Assembly (NCBI RefSeq): GCF_000716535.1
Contig: NZ_JNWV01000011.1
Span: 124,001 to 188,000, forward strand
Direction: 5' to 3'
Length of the DNA stretch: 64,000 nt
Source: Streptomyces flaveolus
GTDB lineage: Bacteria > Actinomycetota > Actinomycetes > Streptomycetales > Streptomycetaceae
The translations under genes were made by a program, and so were the position numbers. The notes under the pieces were generated by a model, which did not search any database, was not told where the DNA came from, and was given only the letters and a program-made list of their open reading frames with translations. Each line of letters begins with the position of its first letter. Position 1 is the first letter of the stretch. Of this stretch, positions 40,323 through 48,659 are shown one piece after another.

Positions 40323-40338
40323 GGGGCCTGTGCGCCGC

Positions 40339-40355
40339 CCGACCCGTCGGGTCGG
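40339..40355. terminator. Hairpin between convergent genes
   Basis: CCGACCC (40339-40345) pairs with GGGTCGG (40349-40355) across a 3-nt loop. It lies in the 47-bp gap between the NsdA-like gene and the PP2C gene and can serve both. Confidence 0.75.
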
Positions 40356-40369
40356 TCATGTGGTGACCG

Positions 40370-41800
40370 TCAGGTCGTGACCTTGGCGACGAGCACGCAC
40401 GCGTCGTCCTCGCGCCCGGATCCACCGAACTCCTCGACGACCGTTCGCACACAGTCCTGCGCGGTGCGCGCCGCGCCGAACCGTGGGGCGAGGCCGAGAA
40501 GCCGGTCCACAGCCGCCGTCCTGCCGTGGCCCGACATCAGCCCGTCGGTGTGCAGGAGGAGCAGGTCGCCCGGGAGCAGGGTGACGACGGACTGTCCGTA
40601 GACGGCGCCCGAGGAGGCGCCGAGCAGCACGCCGTCCGGTGTGTCCAGCACGCGCCCCGTCCCGTCGCGGTACAGCAGCGGGGCGGGGTGTCCTGCCTGC
40701 GCCCAGACCAGCGTGCGGGTTTCGGGCCGGTAGCGGCAGCAGACGGCGCTGCCGAGGGCGGGCTGCACGGTGGTGTCGAGTAACTGGTTGAGCAGGGTGA
40801 GCAGTTGACCGGGCTCCGTGCCGGCCATCGCCATCCCGCGTACGGCGCCCAGCAGCGTGGCCATGCCGGAGGCGACGGCGACGCCCTGGCCGGTGAGGTC
40901 GCCGACGCTGAGCAGCGTCTGGCCGTCGGTCAGCTCCAGGGCGTCGTACCAGTCGCCGCCGAGCGGCGTGGCGGTCGCGGCCGGGAGGCGGTGGGCCGCC
41001 AGGTCCAGCGCGCCCGGCCCCTGGCGCGGGAGCCGCTGGGAGCCGCGCCATGGCGGCAGCACGGCTTCCTGCAGCTCTGCCGCGATCCGGTGCTCGGTCT
41101 GCTCCTGCCGGCGGTGTCGGTGCAGCGAGTCACGGGTCTCGCGCACCGTCCGCTGGCTGCGGCGCAGTTCGCTGACGTCGCGCAGCACGGCCCACATGGA
41201 CGTCGTGCCGCCGTCGGCGCCGAGCACCGGCTCGCCCATCATGTGCACGGTCCGCACGGAGGCGTCGGGCCGTACGACACGGAACTCGCCGTCGATCGGC
41301 TTGGCGTCGACCAGGCAGTCCGTGACCATCGCGGTGAGTGTCGGCCGGTCCTCGTCCACCACCAGGCTGGGCAGCTCGTCCAGGGTGAGGGCCGGGCGGG
41401 CCGGATCGAGGCCGAGGATCTGGTACAGCTCGCCGGACCAGGTGGCCTCGTCCGTCAGCAGGTTCCACTCGGCGCTGCCGACGCGGCTGAGCAGCGAGCC
41501 GCTCGGGGCGGCGGCCGGCGCGGGCCGTGCCGCGGGCGGCGCCGCGGGCTCGGCCGGGGCGGGCTGCGGGCCGTCCCGCAGCTGGGCCAAGTGGGCGTCC
41601 AGATCGTCGAGTTGGTGCAGGGCTAGGTCGCACAGGGCGCGCTGCCAGCGTTCCTCGGGGTCCGCACCGTCGCTCCGGGTGTCCCGCCGTACGGCGTCCA
41701 CGTCACCCTTGAGCCGCCGCGCCTGCGTTATCAGCGCCTCGACCGAGCCGCGCCCGGGCGGCTGGGCGGCTGGGTGGTCCGCGGAGACTGGGGACGGCAT
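40370..41800 (-). CDS. PAS-domain PP2C (SpoIIE-type) serine phosphatase
   Basis: 476 residues. The N-terminus (1-90) is helical; a PAS-like domain (about 155-270) contains LYQILGLDPARPALTLDELPSLVVDEDRPTLTAMV and GEFRVVRPDASVRTVHMMGEPV. After a coiled linker (QRTVRETRDSLHRHRRQEQTEHRIAAELQEAVLP) the SpoIIE phosphatase domain holds GGDWYDALELTDGQTLLSVGDLTGQGVAVASGMA, with metal-binding D of GGDWYD and VGDLTGQG, and GHPAPLLYRDG and LLLLHTDGLMSG. It probably dephosphorylates a STAS antagonist. ATG 41800 has GGAG upstream. Confidence 0.87.
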   Translation of the reverse strand: MPSPVSADHPAAQPPGRGSVEALITQARRLKGDVDAVRRDTRSDGADPEERWQRALCDLALHQLDDLDAHLAQLRDGPQPAPAEPAAPPAARPAPAAAPSGSLLSRVGSAEWNLLTDEATWSGELYQILGLDPARPALTLDELPSLVVDEDRPTLTAMVTDCLVDAKPIDGEFRVVRPDASVRTVHMMGEPVLGADGGTTSMWAVLRDVSELRRSQRTVRETRDSLHRHRRQEQTEHRIAAELQEAVLPPWRGSQRLPRQGPGALDLAAHRLPAATATPLGGDWYDALELTDGQTLLSVGDLTGQGVAVASGMATLLGAVRGMAMAGTEPGQLLTLLNQLLDTTVQPALGSAVCCRYRPETRTLVWAQAGHPAPLLYRDGTGRVLDTPDGVLLGASSGAVYGQSVVTLLPGDLLLLHTDGLMSGHGRTAAVDRLLGLAPRFGAARTAQDCVRTVVEEFGGSGREDDACVLVAKVTT

Positions 41801-42147
41801 GACGCACTCCGATGCGGGACGGTACGACGGGGACGACGGGGGACCGCTACGACTGTCGCACAGCCCGCGACGCCCTGTAAGGGATTTGGCAACACACGAT
41901 ACGGTGGTGCTTCCGGCATATGCCAGAGTCTTCCCGGAGTGATCCGCGGGTACGAATGACGTACGCGCAGGGTTGGCCAAGCCGTAGCAACGGTACGCGA
42001 GTTGAGCCAGGCGACGGCGTCCGCGCCCAGTGTTCAAGCGTGTGTTCGACGCTTCTCTGTTCCATGGCGATGCGGAGCGGCCGGTACCTGCCGAACTCTG
42101 ACCGGAATTGACGGCATGCGACAGGGTGGCGCGGACTCCTTAAGAGC
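41801..42147. other. Divergent intergenic region between the phosphatase and SsgA-like genes
   Basis: 347 bp without a gene. It contains the palindrome GGCATATGCC near 41917-41926 and TTGACG at 42108-42113, a possible -35 for the SsgA-like gene (ATG 42148) with a poor -10. Confidence 0.5.
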
Positions 42148-42561
42148 ATGGACATCACCGTCGAACAGCTCGCCGAGGCCCGGCTCGTCACCGCCCAGGA
42201 CCAGGAGGTCCCGGTGTCCGCCACGCTCCGCTACACCGCCGACGACCCCCTCGCCGTGTTCGTGGACTTCCCGGCCGAGGCCGCGCTGCACGGCGAGGAG
42301 GTCACCTGGACCTTCGCGCGCACCCTGCTCGACGAGGGGCTGAGGGCCCCGTCCGGCCACGGGGACGTGCAGATATGGCCGTACGGCCGCACCCGGACGG
42401 TCGTGGAGTTCCACTCCCCGCACGGCATGGCCCTGCTGCTGTTCCCGGCGTCGGTGCTGCGGCGCTTCCTGGTGCGCACGTACGCGGTGGTGGCGAACGG
42501 GCACGAGGACGTGGAGAGCGTGGTGGAGCGGGGGCTGAGCGCGTTGTTCGGCGGGGTGTGA
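42148..42561 (+). CDS. SsgA-like sporulation/cell-division protein
   Basis: 137 residues of the SALP family, which guide septum placement and spore-wall maturation in Streptomyces. VPVSATLRYTADDPLAVFVDFPAEAALHGEEVTWTFARTLLDEGLRAPSGHGDVQIWP and VVEFHSPHGMALLLFPASVLRRFLVRTYAVV match the family core of SsgB-type proteins. It is not SsgB itself (the start differs). No ribosome-binding site is evident, so leaderless or weak translation is likely. It lies next to a PP2C phosphatase and, further on, an NsdA-like regulator. Confidence 0.83.
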   Translation: MDITVEQLAEARLVTAQDQEVPVSATLRYTADDPLAVFVDFPAEAALHGEEVTWTFARTLLDEGLRAPSGHGDVQIWPYGRTRTVVEFHSPHGMALLLFPASVLRRFLVRTYAVVANGHEDVESVVERGLSALFGGV

Positions 42562-42685
42562 GCCGGCGCGGGAAGTGGTTGGGGCCGATCCCTCGCGATC
42601 TCCTCGGAGATCACCGACTCGCCTCGAGACGACCGACTCGGCTTCCTCGGCGGTGAAGTTCACCCCGGAGCCTGCGCCGCCTGCC

Positions 42686-43711
42686 TCAGCGGCTGGGCAC
42701 GGCGTACAGGTCCGGGCGCGGGGCGAGGTCGACGGCCACCCGGCCTCCGGTCTCCAGCGCCCGGACCCCCGCCTCGGCGACGACGGACGCCGCGTAGCCG
42801 TCCCACACGTCCGGCCCGGTGACCTCCCCGCGCCGGGTCGCGTCGACCCACGCCTGCAGCTCACGGTCGTAGGCGTCGGCGAAGCGGACGAGATAGTCCT
42901 GCGCCACCTCTTCCCGGGCGCCGTCCCGGGTGGTGACCACCATGGTGTGCTCGTCCCCGATCCGGGCGCTGCCCGCCTCGCACACGGCCTCGCAGCGCAC
43001 CTGGTAGCCGAAGCCGCTGTTCACGAAGACCTCCACGTCCACCAGGGCGCCGCGCTCGGTCTCGAACAGCACGAACTGCGGGTCGAGAAGGCCCTCGGGG
43101 GCGCCCGAGGACGGTGTGGGCCGCAGCACGGTGACCGCCGTCAGCTCCTGCCCGAGCAGCCAGCGGGCCGCGTCGATCTCGTGCGAGACGGAACTGTTGA
43201 TCAGCATGGCGCTGGTGAAGCCGGCGGGGGAGGACACGTTGCGGTGCGTGCAGTGCAGCATCAGGGGCCGGCCCAGACCGCCCCCGTCCAGCAGGGCCTT
43301 CAGCCGCCGGTACTCGGGGTCGTAGCGGCGCATGAAGCCGATCTGCGCCAGTCGGCGGCCGAGCGCCGCCTCGGCCTCCACGACCCGCAGGGCACCGGCG
43401 GAGTCCGGCACCATGGGCTTCTCGCACAGCACGGGCAACCGGCGGGCGAAGGCGGCGAGCAGCGCCTCCTCGTGCGCGGGGCCGGGGGAGGCGATCAGGA
43501 CGGCCGCCACACCGGGCGCGTCGAGCGCGGCCACCGGGTCCGTGTGCACGCTGACCCCGTCGAGCCCGGCCACCGCTGACGCGGCGCGCTCGGCATCAGG
43601 GTCGGCCACCGCCGCCACCCTGGCTCCGCTGACCACCTGGTCGAGCCGTCGTATGTGATCGGCCCCCATGTGCCCGGCACCCAGTACCGCCACACCCAGC
43701 AGGTCACCCAT
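42686..43711 (-). CDS. Gfo/Idh/MocA-family oxidoreductase
   Basis: 341 residues. [37 protein letters not shown] is the NAD(P)-binding Rossmann start; [24 protein letters not shown] holds the family's EKP motif, and [22 protein letters not shown] the conserved R-(R/K)-Y-D-P segment. [18 protein letters not shown] carries the conserved H-x-x-D near 175. Inositol dehydrogenases and other polyol dehydrogenases share this plan, so oxidation of a cyclic polyol is possible. GGGAG precedes ATG 43711. The gene is single. Confidence 0.86.
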   Translation of the reverse strand: MGDLLGVAVLGAGHMGADHIRRLDQVVSGARVAAVADPDAERAASAVAGLDGVSVHTDPVAALDAPGVAAVLIASPGPAHEEALLAAFARRLPVLCEKPMVPDSAGALRVVEAEAALGRRLAQIGFMRRYDPEYRRLKALLDGGGLGRPLMLHCTHRNVSSPAGFTSAMLINSSVSHEIDAARWLLGQELTAVTVLRPTPSSGAPEGLLDPQFVLFETERGALVDVEVFVNSGFGYQVRCEAVCEAGSARIGDEHTMVVTTRDGAREEVAQDYLVRFADAYDRELQAWVDATRRGEVTGPDVWDGYAASVVAEAGVRALETGGRVAVDLAPRPDLYAVPSR

Positions 43712-43777
43712 GTGTGCGCTCCCTTACGCCGACGATCACGCCGTAGCGTACGCCGACGCAAGGGCGGGCCCTCAGGG

Positions 43778-44872
43778 TCAGTACCGCAGCACTCCCGCGA
43801 TGCCGTGGGCGTCGTCCAGCGTGCCGTCGGGCACGAAGCGCACCTCGGCGCCCGTCTCCAGACACTGCTCGACGATCTCGTCCACGATGTCGTCGCGGGC
43901 GTCCAGGTCGCCGGGTTCGGCCGGCACCAGATGCTCGCCGAGATCGCGGACGGTGGCCCGGAAGTTCTCCTCCACGGCCAGCAGCCGGACCCGGCCCTCG
44001 CGGGCGCTCTGCCACAGCTCGTCCAGCCCGGCCGCGTACGTCCGGTGGCCGCGCGCCGAGGTCAGCTCCCCGACGACGGCCGTGGCGTCCTTGCGGGACT
44101 CCTCCGTCAGCACCGGGCGCAGTGCCTGCCGGACCGCGTCGGGGCCGGCGTGCCCGAGGCCGCCGTGCGGGACGTGGACGGCGGACTTGGCGACGCTGCC
44201 GACCTCGTCCAGCAGGGACAGCGCCGCCTGCTCGCCCATGACGTAGAGCGGCCGGGGCTGCTCGCGCAGGACCGTGCTCATGGCGGTGTCCGCCTCGCGC
44301 AGGAACTGCCGGGTGCCCTCGTCGCGGAAGGTGCTCGGCAGATCGCCGATCTGCATCTGACGCTCGGCGTCGAAGTTCTCCCGTCTGCGCTCCAGCGGGA
44401 AGCCGCCCAGGTGGTCCTCGACGACCCGGTCCGGGCCGCCGCTCCACAGGGTGACGCGGTCCGCGGAGACGGACAGCACCCAGTAGGGCCGCTCGGCCGT
44501 GTGCGCGGCGACCAGGTTGCGGGTGAGGAAGGTGTCGGACAGCACCACCCTCTCGGGGACGGGCCGGGCCAGGGACCAGACCTGGTGCTCACCCGGCGCG
44601 GCGAAGATCACCAGGCCGTCCTCGGCGTGCGTCAGATCGACCTCCGCGAGGGCCCGGTCGAGCTGTGCCTCGACGTCGGCGCGCCGCTCGCGGGTGACGG
44701 CGGGGTCGGACTCCAGGCGCCTGCGCGCCTCGGTCAGCGCGTTGCGCAGCCGGACCGGATCCTGGCCGCTTCCGCGCTCCCGGCGGTGCGTCGGGGTCAG
44801 CACGGAGACTGCCGGATAGGGGCGCGGGCGCCGCAGTTCGGCGAGGGTCGCGGGACTCAGTGCGTGCTCCAT
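43778..44872 (-). CDS. baeRF-family (archaeo-eukaryotic release-factor-like) protein
   Basis: 364 residues. The start SPATLAELRRPRPYPAVSVLTPTHRRERGSGQDPVRLRNAL and the segment GLVIFAAPGEHQVWSLARPVPERVVLSDTFLTRNLVA match the bacterial release-factor-like group of Rv2629/baeRF3-type proteins, in which stress roles are suspected. PLYVMGEQAALSLLDEV and AAGLDELWQSAREGRVRLLAVEENFRATV follow. The GGQ loop of true release factors is not found. ATG 44872 has no ribosome-binding site, but TATCGT lies 6 nt upstream on the minus strand, suggesting a leaderless start. Confidence 0.78.
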   Translation of the reverse strand: MEHALSPATLAELRRPRPYPAVSVLTPTHRRERGSGQDPVRLRNALTEARRRLESDPAVTRERRADVEAQLDRALAEVDLTHAEDGLVIFAAPGEHQVWSLARPVPERVVLSDTFLTRNLVAAHTAERPYWVLSVSADRVTLWSGGPDRVVEDHLGGFPLERRRENFDAERQMQIGDLPSTFRDEGTRQFLREADTAMSTVLREQPRPLYVMGEQAALSLLDEVGSVAKSAVHVPHGGLGHAGPDAVRQALRPVLTEESRKDATAVVGELTSARGHRTYAAGLDELWQSAREGRVRLLAVEENFRATVRDLGEHLVPAEPGDLDARDDIVDEIVEQCLETGAEVRFVPDGTLDDAHGIAGVLRY

Positions 44873-44986
44873 GACACGACGATAGGGCGGATTCACCTTT
44901 ACGGCATTCGGGGTAATCCGGGCCTCGCCACCTTCGCCGACCACCGCCCGGAATCCCGGCTGACGGCGGTGACGTGGGCGCCGCCG

Positions 44987-45013
44987 CCGGTTACCGTACT
45001 CGTCGGTAACCGG
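44987..45013. promoter_or_regulatory. Perfect 10-bp inverted repeat upstream of the hydrolase
   Basis: CCGGTTACCG (44987-44996), 7-nt spacer, CGGTAACCGG (45004-45013). It is 25 bp before the ATG of the alpha/beta hydrolase (AGGAGG between), in the likely promoter, and about 115 bp from the divergent baeRF start. A dimeric repressor site is likely; regulator unknown. Confidence 0.62.
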
Positions 45014-45038
45014 ACCGTGCCGCACCCAGGAGGCCCTC

Positions 45039-45818
45039 ATGCCGCAGCTCGACGTCGACGGGGCGAGGCTGACGTACGACGACGAGGGACCGCGCGACGC
45101 GGTCGAGGTGCCCGTGGTGTTCGTGCACGGCTGGACCGCGAACCGGCACCGCTGGGACCACCAGATGGCGCACTTCTCCGCACGGCGCCGGGCGATCCGG
45201 CTGGACCTGCGCGGACACGGTGAGAGCACGGGCACCGGGGCGCGGACCATCGCCGAGCCGGCGCGGGACGTCGTCGCACTCCTCGATCACCTCGGCGTGG
45301 AGCGGTGTGCGCTGGTCGGCCACTCGATGGGCGGGATGATCGCGCAGACCGTCGCCCTCGCGCACCCCGCGCGGCTGGAGCGGATGGTGCTGGTCAACTC
45401 CATCGGCCGGATGGCCTACAGCCGCGGCCGGGGCCTGTTGCTGGCGGCCTCCACCCTGGTGCCGTTCCGGCTGTTCGTGGCCGCCAACATCCGACGCGCT
45501 TTCGCGCCCGGCCATCCGCGCGAGGAGGTCCGGGCGCACATCCGCGCCTCCGCCGCCACACCGCGCGAGGTCGTCATGACCCTCTATGGCGCGATGCGGG
45601 CCTTCGACGTCCTGGACCGGGCCGGGGAGATCGCCGTACCGACCCTGATGGTGCACGGCTACCACGACGTCCAGCTGCCGGTGCGGCAGATGCTCCGGCT
45701 GGCCAAGGCCTACCCCGACGCGGTCGTCCGCGTCCTGGACGCCGGCCACGAACTGCCGGTGGAGAAGCCGGCCGAACTGACCGGGGCGCTGGACTCGTTT
45801 CTGACCGCGAAGCCGTAG
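45039..45818 (+). CDS. Alpha/beta hydrolase
   Basis: 259 residues. VPVVFVHGWTANRHRWDHQMAHF is the oxyanion region, RLDLRGHGESTGTG follows, the elbow is CALVGHSMGGMIAQTVAL (Ser near 95), the acid is in PTLMVHGYHDVQLP, and His in RVLDAGHELPVEKPAEL. No signal peptide. The N-terminal MPQLDVDGARLTYDDEG is typical of small-ester hydrolases or peroxidase-like members. AGGAGG precedes ATG 45039. The inverted repeat upstream suggests regulation. Substrate unknown. Confidence 0.86.
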   Translation: MPQLDVDGARLTYDDEGPRDAVEVPVVFVHGWTANRHRWDHQMAHFSARRRAIRLDLRGHGESTGTGARTIAEPARDVVALLDHLGVERCALVGHSMGGMIAQTVALAHPARLERMVLVNSIGRMAYSRGRGLLLAASTLVPFRLFVAANIRRAFAPGHPREEVRAHIRASAATPREVVMTLYGAMRAFDVLDRAGEIAVPTLMVHGYHDVQLPVRQMLRLAKAYPDAVVRVLDAGHELPVEKPAELTGALDSFLTAKP

Positions 45819-46105
45819 CGACGGCCTACCGCTCCGGCCGCTTGAGGAAGTTTTTGCCCGTGGCCGGTTCATTTCGCCCGATGCCCGGTGGCGGGCCTGT
45901 CCGTGGATTTTGCTGGGGCAAAACGCGGCTGAAATCATGGGGCAGTCGCCCGTGCCGTGTTACAGCCCAGTTGACTCGGGCGACCATCCGACGGACGCTC
46001 GTCATATAGGTGCTCGATACAACTGGTTCGCCCGGCCGGTCCTCCGCGACCGCGAAAGCGCAGGTGAACGCGTGCTGAGGCGCAGCCGGAGGCAGGAGGT
46101 AGCGC

Positions 46106-47947
46106 ATGTGCGGCATCACCGGATGGGTCTCCTTCGACCGTGACCTGGCGACCGAGGCCACCACATTGCATGCGATGACCGAGACGATGGCCTGCCGGGG
46201 CCCGGACGACCGCGGCACCTGGTCCGAGGGCCCCGCCGCCCTGGGACACCGCCGGCTCGCCATCATCGACCTCCCCGGCGGCCGTCAGCCGATGTCCCTG
46301 CGGACCCCCGAGGGCACCGTCGCCCTCGTCTACTCCGGGGAGACCTACAACTTCACCGAACTGCGCCGGGAACTCACGGACCGCGGCCACCGGTTCACCA
46401 CCGACTCCGACACCGAGGTCGTGCTGCACGGCTACCTGGAGTGGGGCGACGCCGTCGCCGAACGGCTCAACGGCATGTACGCGTTCGCCGTGTGGGACGG
46501 CCGCCACGACAAGCTGGTGATGATCCGCGACCGCATGGGCATCAAGCCGTTCTACTACCAGCCCACCGACGACGGCGTCCTCTTCGGCTCGGAACCCAAG
46601 GCCATCCTCGCCAACCCGCTGATCCGGCCCCGCGTCACGCTGGACGGCCTGCGCGAGCTGTTCGTCATGATCAAGACGCCGGGCCACGCCTTCTGGGACG
46701 GCATGCGCGAGGTGGAGCCCGGCACGGTCGTCACCGTCGACCGCTCCGGCCTGTCCACCCGCGTGTACTGGCGCCTGGAGACCCGCCCGCACACCGACGA
46801 CCGCGGCACCACCATCGCCACCGTGCGCTCGCTCCTCGACGACATCGTGCGCCGCCAGCTCGTCGCCGACGTGCCGCGCTGCACCCTGCTCTCCGGCGGA
46901 CTCGACTCCTCGGCCATGACCGCCCTGGCCGCCCGGCAACTCGCCGCGCAGGGCGAGAAGGTGCGCAGCTTCGCCGTCGACTTCGTCGGCCAGACCGACA
47001 ACTTCGTCGCCGACGAACTGCGCGGCACCCCCGACACGCCCTTCGTGCACGACGTGGCCCGGCTCGCCGGCACCGACCACCAGGACATCGTGCTCGGCGC
47101 CGACGCCCTCGCCGACCCCGCCGTCCGCGCCCAGGTCATCCGGGCCCGCGACCTGCCGTCGGGTCTCGGCGACATGGACAGTTCGCTGCTGCTGCTCTTC
47201 CGCGCCATCCGGGAGAAGTCCACGGTGGCCCTGTCCGGCGAGTCCGCCGACGAGGTCTTCGGCGGCTACCTCCAGTTCTTCGATGAGGAGGCGCGCCGCG
47301 CCGACACCTTCCCGTGGCTGACGACCATGGGCCGCCACTTCGGCGAGGACGCCGGCGTGGTGCGCGCCGACCTCGCCAAGTCCCTGGACCTGGAGAGCTA
47401 CGTCGCCGACGGCTACCGCACCGCCGTCGCCGGCATCGACCGGCTGGACGGCGAGAGCGACTTCGAGTACCGGATGCGGCAGATCAGCCACCTGCACCTG
47501 ACCCGCTTCGTGCGCATGCTGCTCGACCGCAAGGACCGCATGAGCATGGCCGTCGGACTGGAGGTCCGGGTGCCGTTCTGCGACCACCGCCTGGTCGAGT
47601 ACGTCTACAACGCGCCCTGGGCCCTGAAGTCCTTCGACGGCCGGGAGAAGAGCCTGCTCCGGGAGGCGGCGGCGGACGTCCTGCCGCGCTCGGTGTACGA
47701 GCGCGTCAAGAGCCCGTACCCGTCCACGCAGGACCCCCGGTACGCCCGCGCCCTCCAGGAGCAGGCCAAGGAACTGCTCGCCCGGCCCTCCCACCCCGTC
47801 TTCGACCTCGTCGACCGGGACCGGGTCCGGCAGGCCGCCGAACGCGAAGAGCCGGTCAGCACCCAGGCGGCCCGGCGCGGCCTGGAACGCACCCTGGACC
47901 TCGCGGAGTGGCTGGACCTCTACTCGCCCGAGGTGGTGCTCGACTGA
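46106..47947 (+). CDS. asnB: Asparagine synthetase (glutamine-hydrolysing)
   Basis: 613 residues. The Ntn glutaminase domain starts at the catalytic Cys2 (MCGITGWVSFD), with RGPDDRGTW, GHRRLAIIDL and YNGE-like SGETYNFTEL motifs; the usual N in YNGE is replaced by SGET, a small departure. The synthetase domain has the PP-loop LLSGGLDSSAMTALAA at 262-275, SGESADEVFGGYLQFF near 375 and VRVPFCDHRLVEYVY. It transfers ammonia from Gln to Asp with ATP. AGGAGG precedes ATG 46106. A secondary-metabolite amidotransferase is also possible, since AsnB-type enzymes occur in such pathways. Confidence 0.88.
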   Translation: MCGITGWVSFDRDLATEATTLHAMTETMACRGPDDRGTWSEGPAALGHRRLAIIDLPGGRQPMSLRTPEGTVALVYSGETYNFTELRRELTDRGHRFTTDSDTEVVLHGYLEWGDAVAERLNGMYAFAVWDGRHDKLVMIRDRMGIKPFYYQPTDDGVLFGSEPKAILANPLIRPRVTLDGLRELFVMIKTPGHAFWDGMREVEPGTVVTVDRSGLSTRVYWRLETRPHTDDRGTTIATVRSLLDDIVRRQLVADVPRCTLLSGGLDSSAMTALAARQLAAQGEKVRSFAVDFVGQTDNFVADELRGTPDTPFVHDVARLAGTDHQDIVLGADALADPAVRAQVIRARDLPSGLGDMDSSLLLLFRAIREKSTVALSGESADEVFGGYLQFFDEEARRADTFPWLTTMGRHFGEDAGVVRADLAKSLDLESYVADGYRTAVAGIDRLDGESDFEYRMRQISHLHLTRFVRMLLDRKDRMSMAVGLEVRVPFCDHRLVEYVYNAPWALKSFDGREKSLLREAAADVLPRSVYERVKSPYPSTQDPRYARALQEQAKELLARPSHPVFDLVDRDRVRQAAEREEPVSTQAARRGLERTLDLAEWLDLYSPEVVLD

Positions 47948-47952
47948 ACTGA

Positions 47953-48477
47953 TCAGCCGAGCCCGATGGCGCGGTCAGCGGCCGCCGCCGACCGCTGCCA
48001 CCACGTGGTCACCGGCTCCCACACCAGCACCTGGCGCCCGGTGCCGAGCCGCCCCGCGGTGAAGGAGCGGCCCCAGTGCGCGGCCGACGCCGCCACCCCG
48101 ACCCCCACCACCCGGCGGGCCTCCGGGTCCGCCGGGTCGGCGATGGTCCGCACGTCGGCGTAGGCCGTGCCGCCCGCCGCGAGCCGGTAGGTGCCCGTGC
48201 CGCCCTCCGGCACGGGCAACGCGATCCCGTCCAGGTCCCCGAAGGTCACCGTGGGCACGCGGTCGACGGCACACGCGCGCGGCCCGTGGTTGGTGACGCT
48301 GGTGCGCAGCACGGTCGGGTGGCCGGCCACGGCCTTCGCCCGGATCGTCAGCGCCTTCTCGGTACAGCGGGCGGGCAGGTCCTGGCCGGTGGCGGCCTGG
48401 CTCTGCGGAGCGGTCAGCAGCAGGGCCGCCACGGCGGCCGAGGCGGCGGGTACGGCGGTGACGGCGCGCATGCGCAT
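47953..48477 (-). CDS. Secreted DUF4232-like protein
   Basis: 174 residues. The signal MRMRAVTAVPAASAAVAALLLTA ends near QSQAA. The mature part CTEKALTIRAKAVAGHPTVLRTSVTNHGPRACAVDRVPTVTFGDLDG matches the DUF4232 type, with one Cys pair that could form a disulfide. Function unknown; members are exported wall proteins of actinomycetes. GGGAG precedes ATG 48477. It converges with asnB, five bases apart. Confidence 0.75.
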   Translation of the reverse strand: MRMRAVTAVPAASAAVAALLLTAPQSQAATGQDLPARCTEKALTIRAKAVAGHPTVLRTSVTNHGPRACAVDRVPTVTFGDLDGIALPVPEGGTGTYRLAAGGTAYADVRTIADPADPEARRVVGVGVAASAAHWGRSFTAGRLGTGRQVLVWEPVTTWWQRSAAAADRAIGLG

Positions 48478-48659
48478 GACGGGCTCCCTGTCGCGGTCAC
48501 GTACGGGATACGGCGGGATACGGCGGCCTGGGCGCGCCTTGTCGAGTGGGACGGCCGACGCGGCCGGGAGGTTGCCCCGGTGCACGGCATTCACCCGGAT
48601 GCGCCACGTTCGACACCGGCCGGCGCGGAGGGAGACCGGCGGCCGGAGGCGTGCGGCCC

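Noticed and set aside
46018..46031. A third KstR-like match (TACAACTGGTTCGC) before asnB
   Set aside because: Outer A is missing and it fits no promoter geometry; likely chance.
45935..47794. Long minus-strand frame of 619 codons opposite asnB
   Set aside because: Shadow; asnB motifs are complete on the plus strand.
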